The translations under genes were made by a program, and so were the position numbers. The notes under the pieces were generated by a model. That model did not search any database. It was not told the DNA's origin and was given only the letters and a program-made list of their open reading frames with translations. Below are positions 8,552-19,374 of a DNA stretch of 47,277 nt, one piece after another. The stretch comes from Pseudomonas aegrilactucae (GTDB lineage Bacteria; Pseudomonadota; Gammaproteobacteria; Pseudomonadales; Pseudomonadaceae). Location: assembly GCF_019168305.1 (NCBI RefSeq), contig NZ_JAHTBI010000046.1:1-47277 (forward strand), in the 5' to 3' direction. Within the stretch, counting starts at the first letter, position 1. Every line of letters begins with the position of its first letter.

Positions 8552-9717
8552 CCTTGGGCGTCGGTGTGAAGGGTGCCGATCAGGCGAACCTGTTCGGCGT
8601 AGGCCTGGGCGAAGTCGCGCGCCAGCAGGCGCTCGCTCCATTCATCGTCCTGGCCCAGGGCCTGGTGGTAGCGCACGAAGGCGCGCCACTGGCTGGCAGC
8701 CGTGCGCAGCAGCGGCGTGCGACCGCGCTCGAAACGCAAGGTCAACTGGCGTGGCGAAAAGTGCTCCAGCACCCCGTGCAAGGCAGCGCGACTGGCCGTC
8801 AGCATCGCCACCTGGTGTGCCTGCAGGTCGCGGTAGGCCTGGGTCACGGCCTGGGTCGCGGGTAGCTGGCCCGGCGCACTGGCCTGCAGCAACAGGCCCA
8901 GCGCCTGACCGGCATCGATGGCCGACTTCAGCGGGTTGTGGCTGGCCCGGTGGGAGGTGGTCAGGGCCAGGCGCAGTTCGTTCTTCAGTTCGCTGCGGGT
9001 GCGCAGGCTTTGCTGCAGGCCGCCGATGCTGTGCCTGAGCAGGCCGGCAGCCTTGATCGCCAGGGCTTCACGGGCAGCGGCGTCGAGCCCGCCGAGGTCG
9101 ACCCCCAGGGCCTCGCCAAAGGCGCACCAGAAGCGCTCGTCATGCTGCGGTGGCGGTGGCGGTGCGGCCTGCGCCTCGCTACTGATCTGCGGTTGCGCAA
9201 CCAGGTTGGGCACCAGCAGGCTTTCCCTGTCCACTCGGGCGTAGTCCGGGCGCTGGCGGGCCATCGGCACCACCGTGTCCAGCGCGCTCAATGCGTCGAG
9301 TGGCGAAGGCTCGCCCTCTTGCTGGTCAAGTGCATGGAACGGGTTCTGGTCGAGAAAGGCGTCGTCGGGGATGATGCTGCCGGCGGCACTGGGCAGGCCC
9401 ACTTCGACGTCTGCCGCGGCCTGGCTGACCAGCCGCGCGCGCACCTCGAAACTGCCCAGCAGAAATACGCTGTCCTGCTCGATACGCTGAGGTTCGCCTT
9501 TGCGCAGTTGTGCACCGCTGCGCCCGTCGCGGGTGCCGTTGCTGCTGATGTCGGTGAGGAAGAACGCACCCTCCTGGCAGGTGATCAGCGCATGCCTTTT
9601 CGATACGTGCCGCTGCGCGTCGGCGATGACCCAGTCACAGGCCTCGTCGCGCCCGATCACACCGCCTGCACGGGTGAAGGTCTTGCTGCGTCCCTGCGTT
9701 TGCAGAACCAGTTCCAT
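8548..9717 (-). CDS. fha: FHA-domain T6SS scaffold protein (Fha/TagH)
   Basis: Protein of 389 residues from the ATG at 9717, which has AAGGAG upstream. A GTG seven codons earlier is possible but lacks a good site. The N-terminal forkhead-associated domain (about residues 1-95) shows the phospho-threonine-binding pattern IGRDEACDWVI, KRHALI and SSNGTRDG. A Pro/Gln-rich linker follows, then a C-terminal TagH domain (about 190-389) with RQLTLRFERG. In related systems Fha is phosphorylated by the T6SS kinase and promotes assembly. This gene shares its transcript with the kinase and phosphatase, fitting the same switch. It overlaps tssJ by 4 bp and lies 17 bp after the small lipoprotein gene. Confidence 0.93.
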   Translation of the reverse strand: MELVLQTQGRSKTFTRAGGVIGRDEACDWVIADAQRHVSKRHALITCQEGAFFLTDISSNGTRDGRSGAQLRKGEPQRIEQDSVFLLGSFEVRARLVSQAAADVEVGLPSAAGSIIPDDAFLDQNPFHALDQQEGEPSPLDALSALDTVVPMARQRPDYARVDRESLLVPNLVAQPQISSEAQAAPPPPPQHDERFWCAFGEALGVDLGGLDAAAREALAIKAAGLLRHSIGGLQQSLRTRSELKNELRLALTTSHRASHNPLKSAIDAGQALGLLLQASAPGQLPATQAVTQAYRDLQAHQVAMLTASRAALHGVLEHFSPRQLTLRFERGRTPLLRTAASQWRAFVRYHQALGQDDEWSERLLARDFAQAYAEQVRLIGTLHTDAQG

Positions 9718-9734
9718 GTTGATGCTCCTTGCAC

Positions 9735-9875
9735 TCACTTGCCGCGGCTGGCTGCCTGCGGATCACCCAGCGGGCGATAGGTGTCGTCGTTGAATTTGTA
9801 ATTGCCGCTACAGCCGCCCATGCCGCTGAGCACAATCAGCGCCAGCAGTACGGCGGGCCAGTGACGAACAGACAT
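9735..9875 (-). CDS. Tiny T6SS-linked lipoprotein (OrfX-like, unknown function)
   Basis: Forty-six residues from the ATG at 9875, with GGAG upstream. The peptide is a signal sequence (MSVRHWPAVLLALIVL) ending in a lipobox-like SGMGGC with cysteine 22, then a mature tail of only 25 residues containing NYKFNDDTYRPLGDP. The residue after the cysteine is serine, not aspartate, which favours outer-membrane sorting. It occupies the slot between sfa and fha where the P. aeruginosa H2 cluster has its small orfX gene. A longer open frame in the same phase reaches 9965 but hides the signal peptide inside the protein, so the short start is preferred. No function is known to me. It is distinct from TssJ, which is encoded two genes later. 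Confidence 0.8.
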   Translation of the reverse strand: MSVRHWPAVLLALIVLSGMGGCSGNYKFNDDTYRPLGDPQAASRGK

Positions 9876-9971
9876 TGGCGAATCTCCATCGGTAGGCAGT
9901 GCACGGGGTGCCACCCGGCTCGGGCAGCACGCGGTTGAACGGGAAAACAGACTGTTTGTCGCCATGGCCGC

Positions 9972-11483
<1,512 letters not shown>

Positions 11484-11493
11484 CACCCCCACC

Positions 11494-14079
11494 TCAGGCA
11501 AACTCGCACCTCACGCGTGCATCGCCGTCGAGCGTGGCATGCACCTGCTGCAACGTCTCGCCGGCTGCCATGGCGTGCAGCACACGGTCGGCTACCTGCG
11601 GCAGCAGGTGCAGGTCGAGCAGGTGATCGATCAGGCGCGCACCGCTGTCGCCCTGGGTGCAGCGTTCGGCCAGGTGCTCGACCAGCGCCGGGGCATAGCT
11701 GAAGCCCAGTTGGCGGCGCAGCAGTCGCTCGCCAAAACGCTGCAGCTTGATCTCGACCAGCTCGCGCAGTACCGGCCCGCTCACCGGGTAATACGGCACG
11801 ACACGCATGCGCGCCAGCAAGGCGGGCTTGAAGTGCTTGCTCAGGGCCGGCCGGATCGCCTGTTCGAGCTGCTCGGCAGAGGGGCGCTCGCCGCCCTCGC
11901 AGAGTGCCGCGATGTGGTCGCTGGCCAGGTTGGAGGTCATCAGGATCAGCGTGTTGCGAAAATCGATCTCGCGCCCTTCGCCGTCGTTGGCCACGCCCTT
12001 GTCGAAGATCTGATAGAACAGGTTCAACACGTCCGGGTCGGCCTTTTCGACTTCATCGAGCAGCACCACCGAATAGGGTTTCTGCCGCACGGCCTCGGTC
12101 AGCATGCCACCCTCGCCATAGCCGACGTAGCCCGGTGGCGCGCCGATCAGGCGCGAAACGGTGTGCTTCTCCTGAAATTCGGACATGTTGATGGTGGTGA
12201 TGAAACGATCACCGCCGTACAGCAGGTCGGCCAGCGCCAGGGCCGTCTCGGTCTTGCCCACGCCGCTGGGGCCTACCAAGAGGAACACCCCGACCGGCGC
12301 ATCGGGCTTCTCGAGCCCGGCGGCACTGGCCCGCATCGAACGGTCCAGCGCCTGCACGGCCTGCTCCTGGCCACGGATGCGCGCACGCAGGTCATCGGCA
12401 AAGCGCACCACCTTGGCATTGTGTTCACGCGCCAGTTGCTCCAGCGGCACGCCGGTCCAGGCGCTGATCACTTCGGCCACCAGCCGTGGGCACACTTCGA
12501 AGCTGACCAGGCGCTCTACCGCCTGCGCAGCCTCCAGTGTGCTGCGGGTTGCCTCCAGCGAGGCCTGCAAGGTCGACAGCTGATCCTGTGCCGCACCGCC
12601 CTCGCGGGCCTCGGCCAGTTGCCGGCGCAGCTCAAGCACATGCTCGGCCAGCGCCCGCTGCTGTTCCCAGCGGGCCTGCACGGCCTGCTGCGCAGCCTCG
12701 TCACTGCGCAGTTGCGCCTGCAGTGCGTGCAGCGCTTGGCGGTCGATGGGCACACCCGCCTCGGCATCGCGCTGCTGCGCCTGAACCTGTCGCTCGCCTT
12801 CTGCCAGCGCCGCACGCAACCGTTCCAGGCGTTGCGGGGCGGCCGCCAGGCTGATGCGCACACGGGCGCAGGCGGTGTCCAGCACGTCGACGGCCTTGTC
12901 CGGCAGTTGCCGGCCGGCCAGGTAGCGCGCCGACATTTGTGCGGCAGCCACCACTGCGTCATCGCGCAGGTAGATGCCGTGGCTTTTTTCATACACCTGC
13001 GCCAGGCCGCGCAATATGGTCACCGCCTCGTCAACCGTCGGCTCGTGCAACTGCACGGGCTGGAAGCGCCGGGCCAGGGCCGGGTCTTTCTCGAAGTACT
13101 TCTTGTATTCGCTCCACGTCGTGGCAGCGATGGTGCGCAACTCGCCCCGCGCCAGCGCCGGCTTGAGCAGGTTGGCCGCATCCGAACCGCCGGCATTGCC
13201 CCCCGCGCCGATCAGGGTGTGGGCCTCATCGATAAACAGGATCACCGGCTTGGGCGCGGCCTTGACCTCGTCGATCACCCCCTTCAGGCGCCGTTCGAAT
13301 TCGCCCTTTACGCTGGCACCGGCCTGCAGCAGGCCCATGTCCAGCGACAACAACTCCACCCCGCGCAGCGCGGGCGGTACTTCACCGGCAGCAATGCGCA
13401 AGGCCAGCCCTTCGACGATGGCGGTCTTGCCCACGCCCGCCTCGCCCACCACGATCGGGTTGTTCTTGCGCCGCCGGGCCAGGATGTCGACCATCTGGCG
13501 CAGCGCGTCATCGCGGCACAGCACCGGGTCGAGCCGGCCGTCACGCGCCTGCTGCGTGAGGTTGTGGGTAAAGCGCTGCAGCATGGACTCACCCTGCCCG
13601 CCGGCGGCGCCCTGGGCGGCCGGCTGCGACGCCAGCGCGAACCCCTTCAGGCGTTCGATGTTCAGCCGGGCCAGCAGCGGCTGGTAACGGCTGCCGGCGT
13701 AGCGCAGGGGGTTGCGCAGCAGCGCGAGGATCAGTGCGGCCTGCTCGACCTGGCTGCTGCCCAGTTCGAGGTTGGCCACCAGCAGGGCATCCTGCAGCCA
13801 CTGCACCAGTTCCGGGGCGAACACCGGGTTGCGTGACGCACTGTGTTCAAGCTGCACCTGCAGGCTGGCACGCAGTTCGCCCGGCGCCACGTCGGCATCG
13901 TGCAAGGCCCGTTCGAGCAGGCCCTCGGCACGGTCGAGCAGTTCCAGCAGCAGGTCCTCGACCAGGATCTTGCTGCCGCCACGGGCCACACAGCGTTCGG
14001 CACAGCGCTCCAGGTCGCGTCGGGTGTCGGCGTCCAGCGCCTGGATAAGTTGTTGCAGGTCTACAGTGATCATGTCCAT
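11494..14079 (-). CDS. clpV: T6SS sheath disassembly ATPase ClpV (TssH)
   Basis: Double AAA+ ATPase of the ClpB/Hsp100 class, 861 residues. It has an N-terminal domain that binds the contracted sheath, a first Walker A VGEAGVGKTA (211-220) with Walker B LFIDEAHTL, a coiled middle region rich in Gln/Ala/Arg (about 420-540), and a second Walker A VGPSGVGKTE near residue 605. It recycles TssB/TssC after firing. The N-terminus and the lack of a full-length ClpB middle domain separate it from the ClpB chaperone. A second ATG lies two codons in (14073) and is better spaced from AAGGA, so it may be the real start. The gene follows tssG after 6 bp. Confidence 0.96.
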   Translation of the reverse strand: MDMITVDLQQLIQALDADTRRDLERCAERCVARGGSKILVEDLLLELLDRAEGLLERALHDADVAPGELRASLQVQLEHSASRNPVFAPELVQWLQDALLVANLELGSSQVEQAALILALLRNPLRYAGSRYQPLLARLNIERLKGFALASQPAAQGAAGGQGESMLQRFTHNLTQQARDGRLDPVLCRDDALRQMVDILARRRKNNPIVVGEAGVGKTAIVEGLALRIAAGEVPPALRGVELLSLDMGLLQAGASVKGEFERRLKGVIDEVKAAPKPVILFIDEAHTLIGAGGNAGGSDAANLLKPALARGELRTIAATTWSEYKKYFEKDPALARRFQPVQLHEPTVDEAVTILRGLAQVYEKSHGIYLRDDAVVAAAQMSARYLAGRQLPDKAVDVLDTACARVRISLAAAPQRLERLRAALAEGERQVQAQQRDAEAGVPIDRQALHALQAQLRSDEAAQQAVQARWEQQRALAEHVLELRRQLAEAREGGAAQDQLSTLQASLEATRSTLEAAQAVERLVSFEVCPRLVAEVISAWTGVPLEQLAREHNAKVVRFADDLRARIRGQEQAVQALDRSMRASAAGLEKPDAPVGVFLLVGPSGVGKTETALALADLLYGGDRFITTINMSEFQEKHTVSRLIGAPPGYVGYGEGGMLTEAVRQKPYSVVLLDEVEKADPDVLNLFYQIFDKGVANDGEGREIDFRNTLILMTSNLASDHIAALCEGGERPSAEQLEQAIRPALSKHFKPALLARMRVVPYYPVSGPVLRELVEIKLQRFGERLLRRQLGFSYAPALVEHLAERCTQGDSGARLIDHLLDLHLLPQVADRVLHAMAAGETLQQVHATLDGDARVRCEFA

Positions 14080-14085
14080 CGGTCC

Positions 14086-15093
14086 TTAATGAATTTTGCT
14101 TCCCAGGGTCACCACGCCGTCGGCGTGTTCGTGACCCAGCCAACTCGTCCATCCCAGACGACAGGCATTGCTTTCGCCGATGCGCAGTTCGCGAATCTCT
14201 TCCTGGCGCAGTACCAGGCGGATGTCGTAGTCCAGCGGATCGCGCAGGGTGAAGCGCACCAGCGCACACAGCGGTTGATAGCCGAAACCGATCGGCAGGA
14301 ATTCGTGGAAGCGCTGCCAGTCGAGCTGGGTGATGTGAATGCGGAACTTGCCGTTGCGATCGCGTACCCGCTCCCCCAGCACCACGTCCTCGCCCAGCAG
14401 GCTGTTGCCACGCCCCAGTCGATTGCGCTGTTCGTGCAGGATCTGCACGCGGCGCTCGATGCACTGCTCGATCACCAGGTCCGCATGCTTGAAGTAGTAG
14501 CGCAGCACAGCCTCGATCAGCGCCGCGGAGTGGGCACGCAGGCTGAGCAGGCCCAGGTACGGCAGCAGGCGTTTCCAGTTCAGCTCGCGGGCGGCGCGAA
14601 TGTGTTCGCCCCCCAACCCGATCAGGGCGAACAACTGCTCCGAAAAGGGGTCGAGCGCACCGCTCTGAAAGCGCGCGCGGTAGCGGTACTTGCGCCAGAT
14701 CGGCAGCATCAGGCGCTGCAGGCGATGGTGAAACAGGTCAAGGAAATGCCGCGTGGGGTTGCCGTCCTCGGCGTCTCCCAGCGCCTGTTCGACATAGAAC
14801 GCCGGCAGCGGCGAACTGGCGCCACACAGGCCGATCAGGTTGAAGCGCAGGCGTGCGCGCATCTGCCCGTGGTCCTGGAAAAATTCGACCCGATCGACAT
14901 CGCTGCCCGGAAAGCCCAGGCTCGGGTTGGCCTGGAATTCCAGCAGGTCATACAGCTCGTCTTCGCCCAGACCGGGGTGAAACTCGCGCAGCCGGTCCAT
15001 GACCAGCAGCACTGCCTGAAACAGCGAATACTCGCGTATCGAGTGGGTCAGCCCGCTCAAAGCAGGGGCTGCAAGCCCATACGTGGTGTCCAT
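14086..15093 (-). CDS. tssG: T6SS baseplate protein TssG
   Basis: TssG of 335 residues from the ATG at 15093, giving MDTTYGLAAPALSGLTHSIR. This start has GAGAGG seven bases upstream and overlaps the end of tssF by 37 bp. The open frame continues 119 codons further upstream inside tssF, but that part is Arg/Pro/Ala-rich antisense-like sequence and is not TssG. Recognisable stretches are DRVEFFQDHGQMRARLRFNL and the C-terminal DYDIRLVLRQEEI. TssG and two TssF copies form the baseplate wedge core around VgrG. The 37-bp overlap with tssF suggests coupled translation of the two partners. Confidence 0.94.
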   Translation of the reverse strand: MDTTYGLAAPALSGLTHSIREYSLFQAVLLVMDRLREFHPGLGEDELYDLLEFQANPSLGFPGSDVDRVEFFQDHGQMRARLRFNLIGLCGASSPLPAFYVEQALGDAEDGNPTRHFLDLFHHRLQRLMLPIWRKYRYRARFQSGALDPFSEQLFALIGLGGEHIRAARELNWKRLLPYLGLLSLRAHSAALIEAVLRYYFKHADLVIEQCIERRVQILHEQRNRLGRGNSLLGEDVVLGERVRDRNGKFRIHITQLDWQRFHEFLPIGFGYQPLCALVRFTLRDPLDYDIRLVLRQEEIRELRIGESNACRLGWTSWLGHEHADGVVTLGSKIH

Positions 15094-16844
15094 TGGTACA
15101 CCTCTCCCTGAGTACTTTTGACCCGCAATTCGTGGTACGAGTTGAGGCTGGCATAAAGGGCAAAGAACTCGTTGAGCACCGAGGCGAACACGAACAGGTC
15201 GCCCTCGCCGATGTAGCCCTGCGGGTCGATGGTCAGCTCGGTGCGCAGGCCGCGCAGGGGCAGCCCGCGGTGCAGGCGGTCGACGTGCTCGTGACGGATC
15301 GACTTGAGCCCGCCGAGCAGGCGCTTGCTGACCTTCTCGGCATGCTGGTCGTAGTAGCGCGGCAAGTCGTAGGTTTCCAGGATCACCTTGAGCGCATCGA
15401 CGTTGGCCAGCGACAGGTAGTTGAGCGACATGTTGCTGATCAGCTTCCACAGAAAATCCCGGTTCAAGGGCGGTGCGTAGCTGGCGGTGACCGGGGTGAT
15501 ATTGCGAAAGGTCAGGAACTCCGGGGTCTGCTCGGAAGGCTGGTTGATATCGCCCAGCTTGAGCCGACGCGGCAGGTTCTGGTTGGTACAGGTGAGCTCG
15601 ATCGACAGCGTTTCGTGGGTTTGGGTATCGCGGATACCGAAACTCAGGTACGTGTCGAGGCCGTCATGCAGCAACGAGGAGCGCTGGCGAATGCTGTAGT
15701 GCGGGCTGGTCTGCGGCACGTCGAAGCTGGGGTCGTGCTCGAACGACTCGAACGGCACATAGGCCTGGTAGCCCACCCCGCCAGGTTTCCAGCCGGTGAC
15801 GCTGTGCACCGAGAACACCCCGCAGTTTTCCAGGTCGTACTCGGCCGGCAGCAACAGGTACTCGTCCTGCTTGCCATCCAGGCGAATGGGCAGGGCATCG
15901 TGCTGGAACAGGTTGGCGATCGGGGTGCAATAGAGCTTGACGTTGTCCAGCGTGGGCCGCATGCGCTGGATGCCGCCCCTGCGGATATCGAAGCGAATCT
16001 CCAGCCCGCGCGTCTGCTTGAGGGTGTCCGGCCCCAGCGACTTGAGCACCTCCAGGCCATCGAGGTCGACGAACAGGAACTTGTCCTGAAAGGCAAAGTA
16101 CTCCTGCAGGTAGCGGTAGCCACGAAAGGTGTTCAAGGGGTAGGGAATCAACGCCTCCTCCTCGGCAAAACCGACCGGTTGAACGCGGTTGCCCGTCAGG
16201 CGCAGCGACACCCCTTCACCGCTGGCACGCACGAACGGCTTGCCATCGGCCCCCAGCGGCACCAGTTCGATGCCCTCCACATTACGCAGCAGGCACAGGT
16301 AGAGCATCTGACTGATGTAGCGCTCGCCCGCCAGATGCAGGCGCAGGCGGCTCAGCTCCAATTCGCCGACATGCCCGTCGCAGCTCATCTGCAGGTGCAG
16401 GCTGAGCAACGCGCCATCGCCCTTGACCGAGTAGTTCACGGCGCTGAGGTCCAGCGCCATCACATCGGTGGGGTAACAGGTACGAAAACGGCAGCGCACC
16501 TCATCGATCGGCTGGCTCTCGACCGGCGTATCGCGCGCCACCCGCAAGGCCGGGCCCGGCTGGCCCAGGGGGTCGAACTGCAGAATGCTGAACGCCGGCA
16601 GCGGGCGCATGTAGTTGGGCCACAGCAGCTGCATGAGCGAATGGCTCAGCTCCGGCAGTTCGTCATCGAGCTTCTGTCGCAGGCGCCCGGTGAGAAAGGC
16701 AAAACCTTCGAGCAGGCGCTCCACGTCAGGGTCGCGCCCGGCCTGTCCCAGGAACGGCGCCAGCGCCGGGCTGCGCTCGGCAAAGCGTCGCCCCAACTGG
16801 CGCAACGCGGTGAGCTCGCTCTGGTAGTAATGGTTGAAGGACAT
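15057..16844 (-). CDS. tssF: T6SS baseplate protein TssF
   Basis: TssF (VasA/ImpG family) of 595 residues, the usual size. It starts MSFNHYYQSELTALRQLGRR and carries the family stretches ERSPALAPFLGQAGRDPDVE, LMQLLWPNYMRPLPAFSILQ and, near the C-terminus, DLFVFASVLNEFFALYASLN. It builds the baseplate wedge with TssG and TssE. It lies 65 bp downstream of tssE, the widest gap in the tssA-G part of the cluster apart from the control region. I see no extra gene or clear hairpin there. The upstream Shine-Dalgarno is weak (AGGT). Confidence 0.96.
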   Translation of the reverse strand: MSFNHYYQSELTALRQLGRRFAERSPALAPFLGQAGRDPDVERLLEGFAFLTGRLRQKLDDELPELSHSLMQLLWPNYMRPLPAFSILQFDPLGQPGPALRVARDTPVESQPIDEVRCRFRTCYPTDVMALDLSAVNYSVKGDGALLSLHLQMSCDGHVGELELSRLRLHLAGERYISQMLYLCLLRNVEGIELVPLGADGKPFVRASGEGVSLRLTGNRVQPVGFAEEEALIPYPLNTFRGYRYLQEYFAFQDKFLFVDLDGLEVLKSLGPDTLKQTRGLEIRFDIRRGGIQRMRPTLDNVKLYCTPIANLFQHDALPIRLDGKQDEYLLLPAEYDLENCGVFSVHSVTGWKPGGVGYQAYVPFESFEHDPSFDVPQTSPHYSIRQRSSLLHDGLDTYLSFGIRDTQTHETLSIELTCTNQNLPRRLKLGDINQPSEQTPEFLTFRNITPVTASYAPPLNRDFLWKLISNMSLNYLSLANVDALKVILETYDLPRYYDQHAEKVSKRLLGGLKSIRHEHVDRLHRGLPLRGLRTELTIDPQGYIGEGDLFVFASVLNEFFALYASLNSYHELRVKSTQGEVYQWTPRMGLQPLL

Positions 16845-16909
16845 GCTCGATTACCTGTTAGTCATGCGTGCGAATGGGCTGTTCGCTAAACCGTGGCGCC
16901 ATGAGCACC

Positions 16910-17317
16910 TCAGTTGACCCGGACCTGGCCGCCGCCCTCCAGGCGCGCGGAAAAACTGACCTGGCGCTTGATCCCGTCCAGCTCAAGCAGGCCTTCGATA
17001 CTGAAAGCCAGCTTGAGCTGATCGTGATCACGCGGCAGCGACACCACCTGCACGCTCGACAGGCGCGGCTCATAGGCCTCGATGAACTGCTCGATGGCCT
17101 GACGCGCCTGGCTCAACGCGTCATGCAGGCTCAAACGCATGTCGTTCAGGTCTGCCAGGCCGTAATCGGGCAGCGTTTGCACGCTGCCCGCGCGGGTACT
17201 GAGCATCTTGCCCAGGTGCGCCGCGACGGAGGCCATGGCAGCCACTTCACGACTCCAGCCGCGACGCTTGTCGGCTTCGCCGCCCAGACGCTCGAAAAGG
17301 CTGCCATATCCCGTCAT
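16910..17317 (-). CDS. tssE: T6SS baseplate protein TssE (gp25-like)
   Basis: Lysozyme-like gp25 homologue of 135 residues that nucleates the sheath on the baseplate. The central LPDYGLADLNDM and the later QAIEQFIEAYEPRLSSVQV match the TssE pattern; the glutamate, arginine and proline of the EPR signature are intact. The ATG at 17317 is favoured over the GTG two codons earlier because GGAG sits at normal distance from it. It follows tssC after 14 bp. The family is cytoplasmic and has no signal peptide. Confidence 0.94.
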   Translation of the reverse strand: MTGYGSLFERLGGEADKRRGWSREVAAMASVAAHLGKMLSTRAGSVQTLPDYGLADLNDMRLSLHDALSQARQAIEQFIEAYEPRLSSVQVVSLPRDHDQLKLAFSIEGLLELDGIKRQVSFSARLEGGGQVRVN

Positions 17318-17331
17318 GTGCACGCTCCCGG

Positions 17332-18807
17332 TTACTCTTTATCCAGCTTGCCAACCAGCGACAGGGTGAAATCGGCGCCCATGTACTTGAAGTGCGGGCG
17401 CACGTTGAGGCTCACGCGGTACCAGCCCGGTTCGCCTTCCACATCGCTGACGATGATCTGGGCGGCACGCAGCGGGCGGCGGCCACGCACTTCGGCGCTC
17501 GGGTTCTCCTGGTCGGCCACGTACTGGCGGATCCACTTGTTGAGCTCCAGCTCCAGGTCGGTGCGCTCTTTCCACGAACCCAGTTGCTCGCGCTGCAGCA
17601 CCTTGAGGTAGTGGGCCAGGCGGTTGACGATCATCATGTACGGCAGCTGGGTGCCGAGCTTGTAGTTGAGTTCTGCGGCCTTGCCCTCGGCGCTGATGCC
17701 GAAGAACTTGGGCTTTTGCACCGAACTGGCCGAGAAGAACGCGGCGTTGTCGCTGCCCTTGCGCATGGTCAGGGAAATGAAGCCTTCCTCGGCCAGTTCG
17801 TACTCGCGGCGGTCCGATACCAGCACTTCGGTCGGGATCTTGGTTTCGATCTCGCCCATGCTTTCGAAGTGGTGCAACGGCAGGTCTTCTACCGCGCCAC
17901 CGCTCTGCGGGCCAATGATGTTCGGGCACCAGCGGAACTTGGCGAAACTGTCGGTCAGCTTGGTGCCGAAGGCGTAGGCGGTGTTACCCCACAGGTAGTG
18001 CTCGTGGCTGTTGGCCACGGTTTCCTTGTAGACGAAGGACTTGACCGGGTTTTCTTCCGGGTCGTACGGGTTGCGCAAGAGGAAGCGCGGTACGGTCAGG
18101 CCGATGTAGCGTGCATCTTCGGACTGGCGAAAGCTTTGCCACTTGGCAAATTGCGGGCCTTCGAAGTGGTCCTTGAGGTCTTTGAGGTCTGGCAGGCCGG
18201 TGAAGCTTTCGAGCCCGAAGAACTTGGGGCCGGCTGCCGCGATGAACGGGGCGTGCGACATGCAGGCGACGCTGGACACGTACTGCATCAGCTTGACGTC
18301 GGGCGAGCTTGGCGACATGAAGTAGTTGGCAATGATCGCGCCCACCGGCTGGCCACCGAACTGGCCGTATTCAGCGGTGTAGATGTGCTTGTAGAGGCCG
18401 GCCTGCATGACCTCGGGCGAGTCCTCGAAGTCGTCCAGCAGGTCTTGCTTGGAGACGTTGAGAATTTCGATCTTGATGTTTTCACGAAAGTTGGTGCGGT
18501 CGACCAGCAGTTGCAGGCCACGCCATGCCGACTCCAGCGACTGGAAGTCGGGGTGGTGCAGGATGGCGTCCATCTGGCGGCTGAGCTTGGCATCGATCTC
18601 GGCGATCATGCGGTCGACCATGGCCTTCTTGACCGGTTCGCCGTCGTTGTGCGGCTTGAGCAGTTCCTCGATGAAGGCCGACACGCCGCGCTTGGCGATG
18701 TCGTAGGCTTCATCGTCAGGGGTCAGGCGGGTCTGCGCGATGATGTTGTCGAGAATGCTGTACTCGCCATCGGTGCTGCTGGTTTGCTGTGCTGCGCTGG
18801 TGCTCAT
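17332..18807 (-). CDS. tssC: T6SS contractile sheath large subunit TssC (VipB)
   Basis: TssC of 491 residues, the large subunit that pairs with TssB to make the contractile sheath. Diagnostic stretches include FQSLESAWRGLQLLVDRTNF, a conserved central block near SHAPFIAAAGPKFFG, and the C-terminal AAQIIVSDVEGEPGWYRVSL. A clear AAGGAAG precedes the ATG. The gene lies 25 bp after tssB. Length and ends are normal, with no sign of frameshift. Confidence 0.98.
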   Translation of the reverse strand: MSTSAAQQTSSTDGEYSILDNIIAQTRLTPDDEAYDIAKRGVSAFIEELLKPHNDGEPVKKAMVDRMIAEIDAKLSRQMDAILHHPDFQSLESAWRGLQLLVDRTNFRENIKIEILNVSKQDLLDDFEDSPEVMQAGLYKHIYTAEYGQFGGQPVGAIIANYFMSPSSPDVKLMQYVSSVACMSHAPFIAAAGPKFFGLESFTGLPDLKDLKDHFEGPQFAKWQSFRQSEDARYIGLTVPRFLLRNPYDPEENPVKSFVYKETVANSHEHYLWGNTAYAFGTKLTDSFAKFRWCPNIIGPQSGGAVEDLPLHHFESMGEIETKIPTEVLVSDRREYELAEEGFISLTMRKGSDNAAFFSASSVQKPKFFGISAEGKAAELNYKLGTQLPYMMIVNRLAHYLKVLQREQLGSWKERTDLELELNKWIRQYVADQENPSAEVRGRRPLRAAQIIVSDVEGEPGWYRVSLNVRPHFKYMGADFTLSLVGKLDKE

Positions 18808-18832
18808 GGTGTTCTTCCTTGACTGGGGAGGC

Positions 18833-19342
18833 TCAAGCGTCGGTGGTCGGGGTGGCGCTCAGGCCCAGTTCGCCGAGCACTCGGGTACGCGACGCATCGT
18901 CGGCAAGCACGCCTTCGATGGCTTTGCGAAAGGCCGGTGCGTTGCCCAGCGGGCCCTTGAGTGCCACCAGCGCATCGCGCAGCTCCATCAGCTTCTTGAG
19001 CTCTGGCACCTGCTCGACCAGGCTGGCCGGGTTGAAGTCCTTCATCGAATTGACGCGCAGGCTGATGCCCAGCTCGTCGGTGGAGCTGTCGTCGTCCTGC
19101 AGGCAGTTGGGCACGCTGAGGGTCAGGCTCAACTCCTGCTTGGCCAGCACCTCGTCGAACGTCATCTTGTCGATGCTGATGGGCTTGCGGTCTTCTACCT
19201 TGCGTTCATCTGCACGCTGGGTGTAGTCACCGATCGCGAGCAGCTTGAGCGGCAGTTCGATTTCTTCCTGGGCACCGCCCGTGGCAGGTTTGAACGTGAC
19301 GTTGATGCGTTCCTTGGGGGCTACCGAGCCTTCTTTGGCCAT
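18833..19342 (-). CDS. tssB: T6SS contractile sheath small subunit TssB (VipA)
   Basis: TssB of 169 residues from the ATG at 19342, which has AAGGAG eight bases upstream. The open frame extends 22 codons further but has no comparable site. The protein begins MAKEGSVAPKERINV and contains the sheath-forming IELPLKLLAIGDYT and ISLRVNSMKDFNPASLVEQV, both conserved in VipA proteins. It heterodimerises with TssC, and its N-terminal region is what ClpV recognises in related systems after TssC interaction. It is 32 bp downstream of tssA. Confidence 0.97.
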   Translation of the reverse strand: MAKEGSVAPKERINVTFKPATGGAQEEIELPLKLLAIGDYTQRADERKVEDRKPISIDKMTFDEVLAKQELSLTLSVPNCLQDDDSSTDELGISLRVNSMKDFNPASLVEQVPELKKLMELRDALVALKGPLGNAPAFRKAIEGVLADDASRTRVLGELGLSATPTTDA

Positions 19343-19374
19343 GGCTTTTCTCCTTGCGTTTGCGGCCCGGGGGC

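Noticed and set aside
14086..15450. 454-residue version of TssG
   Set aside because: The extra 119 N-terminal residues lie inside tssF and are Arg/Pro/Ala-rich; the 15093 start has a ribosome-binding site and the family N-terminus.
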